Source of the DNA: Lachnospiraceae bacterium
Lineage (GTDB): Bacteria > Bacillota_A > Clostridia > Lachnospirales > Lachnospiraceae
Assembly (NCBI GenBank): GCA_024690425.1
Contig: JAILCT010000243.1
Span: 1 to 14,917, forward strand
Length of the DNA stretch: 14,917 bases
Reading direction: 5' to 3'
The notes under the pieces are model-generated. The model saw only the letters and a list, made by a program, of their open reading frames with translations, made no database searches and was not told where the DNA came from. Below are positions 7,549 to 14,917 of the stretch, piece after piece. Each line of letters opens with the position of its first letter. Within the stretch, counting starts at the first letter, position 1. The position numbers and the translations under genes were made by a program.

Positions 7549-7565
7549 AAAATACGCAGTATTTT
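7549..7565 (+). other. Perfect small hairpin in the leader of the cytidylyltransferase-PseG gene
   Basis: AAAATAC (7549-7555) and GTATTTT (7559-7565) pair perfectly over seven bases around GCA. It lies in the predicted 5' leader, 43 bases before the ATG. It is AT-rich and has no T-run beyond its own arm, so it is not a convincing terminator. It could affect leader stability or be incidental. Confidence 0.4.
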
Positions 7566-7608
7566 GAGCCTGTTCTGAATAATTGCAATAATAAAGAGGT
7601 AGAAATAT

Positions 7609-9255
7609 ATGAAGTCACTTATAATTATACCGGCAAGGGGCGGATCAAAGCGCATTCCCAGAAAAAATGTGCGGATAATGTGCGGAAAGCCCCTTATCCT
7701 GTATTCGATAGAAAATGCCAGGGCACTTAAGGAATTCATGGACGTGGATGTTGCAGTATCTACGGATGATGAGGAGCTTGGAGGCATAGTAAAAAAGCGC
7801 GGCGTGGATGTGATAGCAAGGCCTGCGGAACTGGCCGGCGATTCCGTAACGCTTGACCCGGTCATCTATCATGCCCTTAACTGCATGGAAGAGAGAAAGG
7901 GATGCAGGTACGACACTGTGATCACCATGCAGTGTACTTCGCCGACCCTTAAGATGGAGACTGTAAAGAAAGCGATCGAATTCTTCGAAGCTTCGGAATG
8001 GGATACGGTAATAAGTGCCATGAACAAACCGCATCTGTCATGGTCAATAAAAGACGGACAGATAGTAAAGAATTACGAGAAACGTCTTAATTCACAGGAA
8101 CTGCCTGCCAATTATCTTGAGACGGGCGGATTCCTGATAACCAGACGGGAATGTGTTACGGATTCGGGTCGGATCGGTGAGAAGGTCAATATATTCGAGA
8201 TACCGGAAGATGAGGCCGTAGATATCGACACTTATTCGGACTGGGTGCTGTGTGAGAATATTTTAAGGCGCAAGAAGATAATGTTCCGTACCGTAGGAAG
8301 GATGAAGCTGGGTATGGGGCATATTTACAGGTGCCTGACGCTTGCATTTAAGCTTACCGGCCATGATATAGTCTTTGTTACCGATAAGGATTCCGATATA
8401 GGCATAGATAAAATAAATGAATCCAACTTCCCTCTTATCGTGGTGGGGAGCGAGGATGAATTCGAGAGTGTTCTTGAAAGGGAGAAGCCCGATATCCTTG
8501 TGAACGATATATTGGACACATCGGTTTCCTACATGACCATGGTAAACAGGTATGCCAAGAGAGTAGTTAACTTCGAGGATGTTGGACCCGGTGCCAAATA
8601 TGCGGATGCTGTCATCAATGCCCTGTATGAGAAGGGTGAGAAGCTTCATAATGAGTACTACGGTTCCAGGTATTTCTGCATAAGGGATGAATTCCTTGAG
8701 GAAGAACCCTCGGAATTCTCGGAAGAGGTTGAGAACGTAATAGTCATATTCGGCGGTGCCGATCCTTCCGATCTTACGGGAAGGCTCTACAAGGTAGTGA
8801 AGGAGATCCACAGGGAACATAAGAACATCAGGTTCCATTTCCTTCTGGGCTTTGCCTATAATCATAAGGATAAGATCGTGACCGACGAAGAGAACAATAT
8901 ATTTGTCCATAATGATGTAAGACGCGTAAGCTCGTACATGAGCAAGGCGGACCTTGCCATAACAAGCCAGGGCAGGACCGTATTCGAGCTTGCAAGCATG
9001 GGTGTTCCTTCTGTGGTGCTTGCCCAGAACGAGAGGGAGGCAGAGCATGTCTTTGCCGGTATCCAGAACGGATTCATTAACCTGGGTATAGGAAGGGAAC
9101 AGGACGATTCAACGATAATCTCGACAATAAACTGGCTGATCATGACCCCCAATGTAAGGGCGGAGATGAGAAGGCTCCAGCTTCTTAAGGACTTTTCAAA
9201 AGGACAGGAGAGGGTCATCAATCTCATACTCAATGACTCGGATGATGACGAGTGA
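7609..9255 (+). CDS. Fused CMP-nonulosonate cytidylyltransferase and PseG/SpsG-like protein
   Basis: Predicted 548-residue cytosolic protein with two enzyme domains. Residues 1-222 are a CMP-sialic-acid-synthetase-type cytidylyltransferase (NeuA/PseF/SpsF family): the nucleotide-binding IIPARGGSKRIPRKN is near 5-19, MQCTSP near 105, ETGGFLITRR, and the metal-binding DIDTYSDW near 205. From about 225 a PseG/SpsG-like GT-B domain begins (FRTVGRMKLGMGHIYRCLTLA). His238 in GMGH corresponds to the catalytic histidine of PseG, and a UDP-binding-like C-terminal half carries TSQGRTVFELASMGVPSVV. PseG removes UDP from UDP-2,4-diacetamido-2,4,6-trideoxy-altrose before the synthase step; the first domain makes CMP-nonulosonate after it. 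NeuB at 333 would do the step between. An internal ATG at 8281 lacks a strong ribosome site, so one polypeptide is likely. AGAGG precedes the start. The second domain could instead be a transferase. Confidence 0.9.
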   Translation: MKSLIIIPARGGSKRIPRKNVRIMCGKPLILYSIENARALKEFMDVDVAVSTDDEELGGIVKKRGVDVIARPAELAGDSVTLDPVIYHALNCMEERKGCRYDTVITMQCTSPTLKMETVKKAIEFFEASEWDTVISAMNKPHLSWSIKDGQIVKNYEKRLNSQELPANYLETGGFLITRRECVTDSGRIGEKVNIFEIPEDEAVDIDTYSDWVLCENILRRKKIMFRTVGRMKLGMGHIYRCLTLAFKLTGHDIVFVTDKDSDIGIDKINESNFPLIVVGSEDEFESVLEREKPDILVNDILDTSVSYMTMVNRYAKRVVNFEDVGPGAKYADAVINALYEKGEKLHNEYYGSRYFCIRDEFLEEEPSEFSEEVENVIVIFGGADPSDLTGRLYKVVKEIHREHKNIRFHFLLGFAYNHKDKIVTDEENNIFVHNDVRRVSSYMSKADLAITSQGRTVFELASMGVPSVVLAQNEREAEHVFAGIQNGFINLGIGREQDDSTIISTINWLIMTPNVRAEMRRLQLLKDFSKGQERVINLILNDSDDDE

Positions 9256-9276
9256 TAATTCTCATTATAAGGATGT

Positions 9277-10875
9277 ATGAAGCAGAATAATAATGATTTT
9301 CAAATGATAAATGTCCGGAAGGAATACGAGCAGGATCTTCTGGATGCCAGGATACTTAAAGAGCAGCAGGAAGAAGAGTACAGGCTTCAGTATGCTGCCG
9401 CGCAGGAAGAGCTTGAGCAGGAAATGCTCAGGCAGCAGGCCATACAGAACGGGATCATCCGGGAGAATGCAAGGGCGTTCGTACAGGAAATGCCCTCGAT
9501 GCATGACGCTTCTGCGATATCTCTTTCCGGAAACATGGATAATATATATGCCGGGAATGCGATACCCTCGCAGCCGATCATCCCCCAGGAGGTGATCGAT
9601 TCGAGAATATCCCACATGGCAACTGCCATGAACGGCTTTACCGGCAGGAAGGTACTGCTTGTAAATACCGTATGCGGAACAGGGAGTGTCGGCAGGCTGG
9701 TTGAAGGGCTGTACCATACGCTCATGGCATCCGGTTATGAATGCCTTGTTGCGTACGGCAGGGGCGAGGTTCCTTCCGATGTACGTGCATACAGGATAGG
9801 GACAGATACTGATGTATATATCCACGGAGCAATGAGCAGGCTTTTTGACAGGCATGGATTTTACTCAAGAAGGGCCACCATGGACTTTATAGATATGGTG
9901 AAGGAGTACGATCCAGACATAATCCATCTGCACAATGTTCACGGATATTATCTGAACCTTGATATACTTTTTGACTATTTAAGGTCCTGCGGCAGGAAGA
10001 TCATATGGACCTTGCATGACTGCTGGTCCTTTACCGGTCATTGCAGCCATTTTGAATATATCGGATGTACCAAATGGATGAACGGATGCTTTAAATGCGA
10101 GCAGTTAAGAGAGTATCCCAAATCTTTTGGTGCCGATAATTCGGCCGGGAACTACGAAGACAAGAAGCTCCTGTTTACCGGTATCGACAACCTTACGATA
10201 GTGACGCCGTCCCAGTGGCTTAAAGACAAGGTTGAACAGTCATTTTTAAAGGAGTATCCGGTAGTAGTTGTGCCTACCGGGATAGACCTTACCAGGTTTG
10301 TGCCTTATGATGAAAATGTTGCTAAGGATAATCTGGTATTCAGCATTAAGAACGATCTGGCGCTCAGGAATAAGACAATACTGCTCGGAGTGGCAAACCC
10401 CTGGAGGGACAGGAAGGGACTCTTCCAGTTCGACATGCTCGCCAAGACCCTTGGGGACCGATATGCCATAATACTTGTGGGACTTAACGATAAGCAGATG
10501 GACGGCCTTTCGGAAGGAATCACGGGTCTTGCGAGGACAGACAGTGTTGAGGAACTGGCAGCCCTGTATTCCATGGCGGACATTTATATAAACCTTACTT
10601 TGGAGGACACCTTCCCCACAACCAATCTTGAAGCATTGGCATGCGGGACGCCTGTTATAACCTATAAGGCCGGAGGAAGTCCGGAGAGCCTTGACGAAAC
10701 ATGCGGAGAGGTGGTTGAGAGAAACAGTATTCAGGGAGTTGTGGCCGCTATAGACAAGATTCTCAGTCAGAAGGGCCGGTGCTATACCAAAGAGATGTGC
10801 TTAAGAAGGGCACAGCTTTACAGTCAGGAATACAGGTTTTTGGAATATATTCAAAATGTGTATGAAGCTTTATGA
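9277..10875 (+). CDS. GT4 glycosyltransferase with a coiled-coil N-terminal extension
   Basis: Predicted 532 residues. The GT-B glycosyltransferase proper starts near residue 122 (GRKVLLVNTVCGTGSVGRLVEGL). It has DIIHLHNVHGYYLN, the TLHDCWSFTGHCSHF region with several cysteines seen in WcaC-like enzymes, VVVPTGIDLTRF, and the C-terminal EDTFPTTNLEALACGTPVI with the E-x7-E nucleotide-sugar motif. It probably adds one sugar to the lipid-linked repeat unit at the inner membrane face. Unusual is the first part: residues 8-60 are very rich in Glu and Gln in heptad-like spacing (QEEEYRLQYAAAQEELEQEM), a likely coiled coil, followed by a flexible stretch to about 115. AAGGA lies only three bases before ATG 9277. 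Another methionine near 114 would give a normal-sized enzyme but has no visible ribosome site. It ends with a four-base ATGA overlap with the next gene. Confidence 0.9.
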   Translation: MKQNNNDFQMINVRKEYEQDLLDARILKEQQEEEYRLQYAAAQEELEQEMLRQQAIQNGIIRENARAFVQEMPSMHDASAISLSGNMDNIYAGNAIPSQPIIPQEVIDSRISHMATAMNGFTGRKVLLVNTVCGTGSVGRLVEGLYHTLMASGYECLVAYGRGEVPSDVRAYRIGTDTDVYIHGAMSRLFDRHGFYSRRATMDFIDMVKEYDPDIIHLHNVHGYYLNLDILFDYLRSCGRKIIWTLHDCWSFTGHCSHFEYIGCTKWMNGCFKCEQLREYPKSFGADNSAGNYEDKKLLFTGIDNLTIVTPSQWLKDKVEQSFLKEYPVVVVPTGIDLTRFVPYDENVAKDNLVFSIKNDLALRNKTILLGVANPWRDRKGLFQFDMLAKTLGDRYAIILVGLNDKQMDGLSEGITGLARTDSVEELAALYSMADIYINLTLEDTFPTTNLEALACGTPVITYKAGGSPESLDETCGEVVERNSIQGVVAAIDKILSQKGRCYTKEMCLRRAQLYSQEYRFLEYIQNVYEAL

Positions 10876-12215
10876 GAAATGTATGTAAGAAATTCGAAAA
10901 AAGCATAATATTCGCCATGAAGTTTTTTATGTATGCGGCGGCATTTGCGACTTTTTTCCTTCTGTTTGCCATAGATAACAGGGAGATCATCGCACTGTCG
11001 AGAACAGCGGCGGTAACAATGTCGACTTATGCCATAATCCTTGTACTTATGTCGGGTACATACGGAAGCTATGCAATAGGTATGAAGAAGGATAAGGATA
11101 TTCTTCTGTCACTTACGATATCCGGGATCTTTACCGATCTTATAACCTATTTTGAATTGACGATCATGAAGACGAATGAGGCCAACAATTCCACCTTCAG
11201 GATTGAAAATGTGGGCATACTCATTTCGGTGATCATTATTCAGTTTTTGATACATCTTCTCTTTATAAAGCTTGGGAACGCTTTCTATTTCTGGCTTAAT
11301 GAACCGGAGAAATGCCTTGTCGTAACATCTGAAACCGGTGATGTGGGAAGGGTGGTTGCGGCCCTGTCGGATATGTCGAAGAGATATATGGTCTACGATC
11401 CCGTGAACTGCCATGACCCGGCACTTAAGGACAGGATAGTGGAAGCGGACACCGTAGTAATGTATGAGGTCCCGGTCGACATAAGGAAGGATGTTATCGA
11501 CTGGTGTTATCAGAACCTTAAGAATATCTACTATAATCCTAACGTGGCAGATATTCTTGAGCATAATTCCCAGCAGATGATCATGGACGATATCTCCTTT
11601 TATGCCTGGCAGTTCCATCTGATAACATTTGAGCAGAGGATAGTCAAGAGGCTTATGGACATAGTGATAGCAAGCCTCCTTCTTGTTATACTTAGCCCGG
11701 TACTTCTCGTAAGTGCCATATTCATCAGGAAAAATGACGGTGGGAAGATCCTCTTTCGCCAGAAGAGGGCAACAGCAAACGGCAGGATCTTTGAGATATA
11801 CAAGTTCCGGACGATGAAGGAGAATGTCGAAAACCGATCGGCTGTAAAAGATGATGACAGGATAACAAGTGTCGGCAGAATCCTCAGAAAATACAGGATA
11901 GATGAACTTCCCCAGCTTATAAACATAGTAAAGGGAGATATGTCTCTTGTGGGTCCGAGGCCCGAAATGCTCGAAAACGTCAAGGATTACGAGAAGGAGC
12001 TTCCCGAGTTCAGATACAGGCTCAGGATGAAGGCCGGACTTACCGGCTATGCCCAGGTTTTCGGGAAGTATAATACGAGTTCCAAGGATAAGCTGATGCT
12101 GGATCTTATGTATATAGAGAACTATTCCCTTATAAGAGATATACAGCTCCTCTTCCAGACACTTATGGTGATCTTCAAGGCGGATGAGTCAACGGAGGCT
12201 TTTGGTGATAAATAG
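10872..12215 (+). CDS. Initiating phosphoglycosyltransferase (WcaJ/WbaP type)
   Basis: Predicted 447-residue membrane enzyme that transfers a sugar-1-phosphate from a UDP-sugar to undecaprenyl phosphate, the first step of repeat-unit synthesis. Four hydrophobic segments lie in the first 140 residues. A Rossmann-like soluble region (LVVTSETGDVGRVVAALS) follows at about 148-250. The catalytic bacterial sugar transferase domain runs from about 256: KRLMDIVIASLLLVILSP (re-entrant membrane helix), FRQKRATANGRIFEIYKFRTM, then RIDELPQLINIVKGDMS with the Asp-Glu catalytic pair, LVGPRPE, and MKAGLTGYAQVFGKYNTS. All core motifs are intact. Length is a little below the 460-470 usual for the polytopic class. 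Its four-base overlap with the upstream gene and 11-base overlap with the next imply one transcript. The sugar used cannot be read from the sequence. Confidence 0.93.
   Translation: MRNVCKKFEKSIIFAMKFFMYAAAFATFFLLFAIDNREIIALSRTAAVTMSTYAIILVLMSGTYGSYAIGMKKDKDILLSLTISGIFTDLITYFELTIMKTNEANNSTFRIENVGILISVIIIQFLIHLLFIKLGNAFYFWLNEPEKCLVVTSETGDVGRVVAALSDMSKRYMVYDPVNCHDPALKDRIVEADTVVMYEVPVDIRKDVIDWCYQNLKNIYYNPNVADILEHNSQQMIMDDISFYAWQFHLITFEQRIVKRLMDIVIASLLLVILSPVLLVSAIFIRKNDGGKILFRQKRATANGRIFEIYKFRTMKENVENRSAVKDDDRITSVGRILRKYRIDELPQLINIVKGDMSLVGPRPEMLENVKDYEKELPEFRYRLRMKAGLTGYAQVFGKYNTSSKDKLMLDLMYIENYSLIRDIQLLFQTLMVIFKADESTEAFGDK
12194..12198 (+). promoter_or_regulatory. Ribosome binding site that sets the GT2 GTG start
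   Basis: GGAGG ends six bases before GTG 12205-12207, an ideal spacing. The ATG at 12184 in the same frame lies upstream of this site and has none of its own, so translation most likely begins at GTG 12205. Confidence 0.7.
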
Positions 12216-12951
12216 TACTTCCGTATCGATAATAACGGTAACATACAACAGTGAGGCCACTCTTGAGAGAACAATAGGATCAGTTCTGTCGCAGACGCTT
12301 AAGCCCTATGAATATATTATCGTCGACGGCTGTTCGACAGATGATACCCTGCAGATAGCCGAAGGATACAGGAAGGCGTTTGAGGATAAAGGCATAAGGT
12401 ACACCGTTATATCCGAACCCGATAATGGTATATACGATGCAATGAATAAGGGCATCGGCATGGCATCGGGTGATATAATAGGTATGATCAATTCCGATGA
12501 CTGGTATGAACCCTGTGCCGTTAAGGCCGTGACAGAGGCATATGAGGAGGAACATTTTGATATGTTCTATGCCGATCTTAAGATGCATCTACCATCGGGC
12601 TCGACCTTTATAAAGAAGGCCAGATACCGCAGATATGCGACATCAAGGGACTGGAACCATCCTACGACCTTTATAAGCAGGAAGATGTATGATAAGTTCA
12701 GGTACAGGAATGAGACCATTCATGATGATTACGATCTTGTGTTAAGGCTCAGGAAGGCCGGTGCGAAGGTGACGGTAAGGAATACGGTTCTTGCCGATTT
12801 TACAATGAACGGCACTTCACATGAAAGAAGTCTTAAAAAGACTATGGAACGTGTTAAGATAAAGTACAGGATATACAGGGATAACGGCTACAGTCCCTTG
12901 TATTTCTTTGAGTGTTTTCTGGTAGAGGCAGCCAAGTTTATAGTAGGTTAG
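12205..12951 (+). CDS. GT2 family glycosyltransferase
   Basis: Predicted 248-residue cytoplasmic or membrane-associated glycosyltransferase of the GT-A fold. The start chosen is GTG 12205, giving MINSTSVSIITVTYNSE, where the beta-strand SIITVTYNSE is the usual N-terminus of the family. Next come IIVDGCSTDDT, the acceptor-loop DNGIYDAMNKGIGMASG, and INSDDWY holding the metal-binding acidic pair. A conserved His-Asp-Asp (IHDDYDLVLRLRKAG) lies near residue 175. No membrane helices are evident. Length is normal for small inverting GT2 enzymes. It would add one sugar to the undecaprenyl-linked repeat unit. It overlaps the initiating transferase gene by 11 bases and is followed by only three bases before the next ATG, so it is in the operon. 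Donor and linkage cannot be predicted. Confidence 0.92.
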   Translation: MINSTSVSIITVTYNSEATLERTIGSVLSQTLKPYEYIIVDGCSTDDTLQIAEGYRKAFEDKGIRYTVISEPDNGIYDAMNKGIGMASGDIIGMINSDDWYEPCAVKAVTEAYEEEHFDMFYADLKMHLPSGSTFIKKARYRRYATSRDWNHPTTFISRKMYDKFRYRNETIHDDYDLVLRLRKAGAKVTVRNTVLADFTMNGTSHERSLKKTMERVKIKYRIYRDNGYSPLYFFECFLVEAAKFIVG

Positions 12952-12954
12952 ATT

Positions 12955-14163
12955 ATGGAGATCAAGACATTAACTTTTTTTTCGAACTATTACAATCACC
13001 ATCAGAAGGCCCTGTGTGATGAATGGGCTTCAATCCTGGGAGAAGGCTTTACATTTGTTGAGACTGAGCCCATAGAAGGGTTCAGGTCGACAATGGGATG
13101 GGGGCAGGAGGAAGTACCGCCGTATGTCCTCAGGACCTATATTGATGATAATTCATATGAAAAAGCGCTGGAACTGGGACGGGACAGTGACCTTGTGGTA
13201 ATGGGAACCGCTCCGGAAGTGTTCATAGAAGAGCGCCTGAAGCTTAACAGGATAACCTTCAGGTATTCGGAGAGACCGCTGAAGGAAGGCTTTATCAAGT
13301 TCCTTATTCCCAGGCTCACGAAGAAATACATGCATCTTCATGTAAGGAACAGGCACAGGAACATATATGTCCTGGCAGCAAGTGCCTACACAGCATGGGA
13401 CTTTAGGAAGATGCTTAACAGCTATCCTCATAAGTGTTATAAATTCGGTTATTTTCCGGAGCATAAGGAATATGATGTAAAGAAGCTTATGGACAGGAAG
13501 CGAATCGTAGCAGACAGGGAAACGGGGGATCCAGAGATGCCCACTATACTGTGGCTGGGACGGATGCTCAAGCTTAAACATCCTGACCTTCTTGTGAAGG
13601 CCACAGCAGCACTCCGCGACAAGGGATATAAATTCCGTGTACTCTATGTTGGTGAAGGAGAGGAAAGAGAGAATTTACAGATACTTGTCAATATGTATCA
13701 TCTGGGGGATATCACCTTTTTCATGGATTTCCTGTCGCCGGACCAGGCAAGGGAGAAGATGGCGGATGCCAAGATATTTGTTATGACCTCCAACTTCCTT
13801 GAAGGCTGGGGATCTGTGATATATGAGGCGTTGAATGCAGGATGCGCTACGGTAGCATCACATGCTCCCGGAGCCTGTCCGTGGCTTGTAAAGGATGGGA
13901 TCACGGGATTTGTGTTTGAGAGCGGAAATGTGGAATCACTGACAAAGAAGCTTGAGATACTGCTTAACGATCCTTCGTTGTGTGAAAAGCTGGGAACAGC
14001 CGCGTATGAACAGATGCACAGGCTGTGGAATCCTTCCGTGGCAGCAAGGAATGTACTGACTCTGGCAGACGATCTTTCTCAGGGAAGGGACACGTCGATT
14101 AAGGACGGCCCATGCTCTCCTGCGGAAATACTTAAGAACAACTGGTATCAAGAGAAAGGATAA
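12955..14163 (+). CDS. GT4 family glycosyltransferase
   Basis: Predicted 402-residue GT-B enzyme. The N-terminal domain (FFSNYYNHHQKALCDEWA) is unlike the usual glycine-rich GT4 start and is probably acceptor-specific. The C-terminal donor domain is standard: ILWLGRMLKLKHPDLLVKA near 198, FRVLYVGEGEERENLQ, LEGWGSVIYEALNAGCATVASHAPG with the E-x7-E motif, and DGITGFVFE. It likely transfers one hexose-type sugar to the growing repeat unit. The start follows the previous stop by three bases, with a modest ribosome site within the upstream end (TAGG). A polar tail of about 30 residues (SIKDGPCSPAEIL) follows the fold. It ends six bases before the next start. Confidence 0.91.
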   Translation: MEIKTLTFFSNYYNHHQKALCDEWASILGEGFTFVETEPIEGFRSTMGWGQEEVPPYVLRTYIDDNSYEKALELGRDSDLVVMGTAPEVFIEERLKLNRITFRYSERPLKEGFIKFLIPRLTKKYMHLHVRNRHRNIYVLAASAYTAWDFRKMLNSYPHKCYKFGYFPEHKEYDVKKLMDRKRIVADRETGDPEMPTILWLGRMLKLKHPDLLVKATAALRDKGYKFRVLYVGEGEERENLQILVNMYHLGDITFFMDFLSPDQAREKMADAKIFVMTSNFLEGWGSVIYEALNAGCATVASHAPGACPWLVKDGITGFVFESGNVESLTKKLEILLNDPSLCEKLGTAAYEQMHRLWNPSVAARNVLTLADDLSQGRDTSIKDGPCSPAEILKNNWYQEKG

Positions 14164-14168
14164 GATGT

Positions 14169-14917
14169 ATGAAGATCCTCTTCCTGATGGAATATCCGAT
14201 AGACCTGCCGGGCGGCGGACAACTGTCTACATGGACGCTTTGCGACGGCCTCAAGAAGCAGAGGCTGGAACCGGTTGTGGCATGTCCTGTCCTGCTTGAC
14301 AGAAGAAGGAATGTTTTTGATTTCAAGGTAGTTGAATATAAGTCAGACGAGAACAGAGAGAGAAGCAAGGCAGCAAGGATCAGGAACTTTATCGGAAGGA
14401 TATTCTCTTTTTTTAGGATCATTAAGAAAGAGAAGCCGGATATCATACATGTTTCCATGTCGGAATCACTGATCACTTTCGGCTTTTTAAGATGCCTGGG
14501 ACTCTTTAAGGATATCCCCTTTGTCTATACTGACAGGGGACTTGCCTACGGCTACAGGAGACATTCCAAGTTATGTATAAAGAAGACGATGAAGCATGCG
14601 GCGGCAATGATATGCACGACCGAATTCAACAGACAGCTGTGGCTTAAGGAGAAGATGAGTGTACCGATCACAGTCATCCCCAATACCATAAGTACGGCAT
14701 TTGATATTTATGACGTGACCAAGCGCCCTGTGATAAGGGCAGGGCACGGGATAGCCGAGGATGACTTTGTCATAGGATTTGCCGGCAGGATATCCGAAGA
14801 GAAGGACTGGGATCTGGTACCTGTACTTGTAAAGGCCGTAAAAGAAGCAGGCGTTGATTTCAAGGTTGCACTTGTTCTGTCCGTATATGAGGAACAGGAT
14901 GAGGGGATAGCCGAGAG
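14169..14917 (+). CDS. GT4 family glycosyltransferase (partial, 3' end beyond window)
   Basis: An open frame from ATG 14169 runs through the right edge: 249 complete codons plus two bases. It begins MKILFLMEYPIDLPGGGQLS, with the glycine-rich loop typical of the GT4 N-terminus. KPDIIHVSMSESLITFGFL and IPFVYTDRGLAYGYRRH follow, then MICTTEFNRQLWL, VIPNTIS at the domain boundary, and IGFAGRISEEKDWDLVPVL opening the donor domain. The E-x7-E motif would lie beyond the window. AAAGGA ends eight bases before the start; an out-of-frame ATG at 14165 stays open only briefly. Last visible gene of the cluster and the fourth glycosyltransferase after the initiating enzyme. Confidence 0.92.
   Translation, partial: MKILFLMEYPIDLPGGGQLSTWTLCDGLKKQRLEPVVACPVLLDRRRNVFDFKVVEYKSDENRERSKAARIRNFIGRIFSFFRIIKKEKPDIIHVSMSESLITFGFLRCLGLFKDIPFVYTDRGLAYGYRRHSKLCIKKTMKHAAAMICTTEFNRQLWLKEKMSVPITVIPNTISTAFDIYDVTKRPVIRAGHGIAEDDFVIGFAGRISEEKDWDLVPVLVKAVKEAGVDFKVALVLSVYEEQDEGIAE

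Noticed and set aside
7549..7565. Hairpin as terminator of the flippase gene
   Set aside because: AT-rich seven-base stem without a following T-run, and it lies downstream of a good promoter.
8281..8283. Internal ATG as the start of a separate PseG-like gene
   Set aside because: No clear Shine-Dalgarno and no stop between domains. One fused product is simpler.
8263..9048. Minus-strand open frame of 261 codons opposite the PseG-like domain
   Set aside because: It is the antisense shadow of a clearly conserved domain. Its translation is unlike known proteins and it has no promoter or ribosome site.
9265..9855. Minus-strand open frame of 196 codons opposite the GT4 N-terminus
   Set aside because: The + strand frame is continuous with the catalytic domain, and the minus translation is rich in Pro, Cys and Tyr with no family pattern.
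1..14917. CRISPR arrays, tRNA or rRNA genes, insertion sequence genes, toxin-antitoxin pairs
   Set aside because: No regularly spaced repeats, no cloverleaf-like or rRNA sequence, and no transposase or toxin-like frames were seen on either strand.

Overview
The window looks like chromosomal DNA from a Gram-positive anaerobe of the Clostridia, most likely Lachnospiraceae. The grounds are moderate GC, heavy use of AGG/AGA arginine codons, strong Shine-Dalgarno starts including TTG and GTG, SigA-like promoters, and a MoxR / DUF58 / membrane-transglutaminase operon. The family-level assignment is an inference from style and gene content, not from a marker gene. No rRNA, tRNA, CRISPR array, transposase or phage gene was seen.

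Layout. Bases 1-111 are the end of an unrecognised gene. Bases 112-332 are intergenic and hold a GC-rich element of about 125 bp with imperfect terminal inverted repeats, plus a lone partial copy of one end. Next comes a NeuB-type nonulosonate (sialic-acid-like) synthase on the + strand (333-1475). Its rho-independent terminator lies inside the 3' end of the convergent gene. Bases 1490-5976 are a three-gene minus-strand operon, read right to left: MoxR AAA+ ATPase, DUF58 protein, membrane transglutaminase-like protein. Bases 5977-6063 carry two candidate extended -10 promoters that face each other.

From 6064 to the right edge a + strand surface-polysaccharide cluster runs without a break: a Wzx/MOP-family flippase; a fused CMP-sugar cytidylyltransferase / PseG-like protein behind its own well-matched promoter; a GT4 glycosyltransferase with a coiled-coil N-terminal extension; a WcaJ/WbaP-type initiating phosphoglycosyltransferase; a GT2; a GT4; and a third GT4 cut by the window edge.

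How the genes work together (inference from families). The phosphoglycosyltransferase loads the first sugar on undecaprenyl phosphate. The four glycosyltransferases extend the lipid-linked repeat unit and the flippase exports it. NeuB and the cytidylyltransferase-PseG fusion would make a CMP-activated nonulosonic acid for the same glycan, resembling Bacillus subtilis SpsE/SpsF/SpsG or Campylobacter PseI/PseF/PseG. The earlier steps of that pathway, a polymerase, and a recognisable nonulosonate transferase are not in the window. The transglutaminase operon is probably an independent envelope-associated unit between the synthase and the rest of the cluster. I see no clearly new system. The more unusual points are the two-domain nonulosonate enzyme, the coiled-coil glycosyltransferase, the inverted-repeat element and the opposing promoters.
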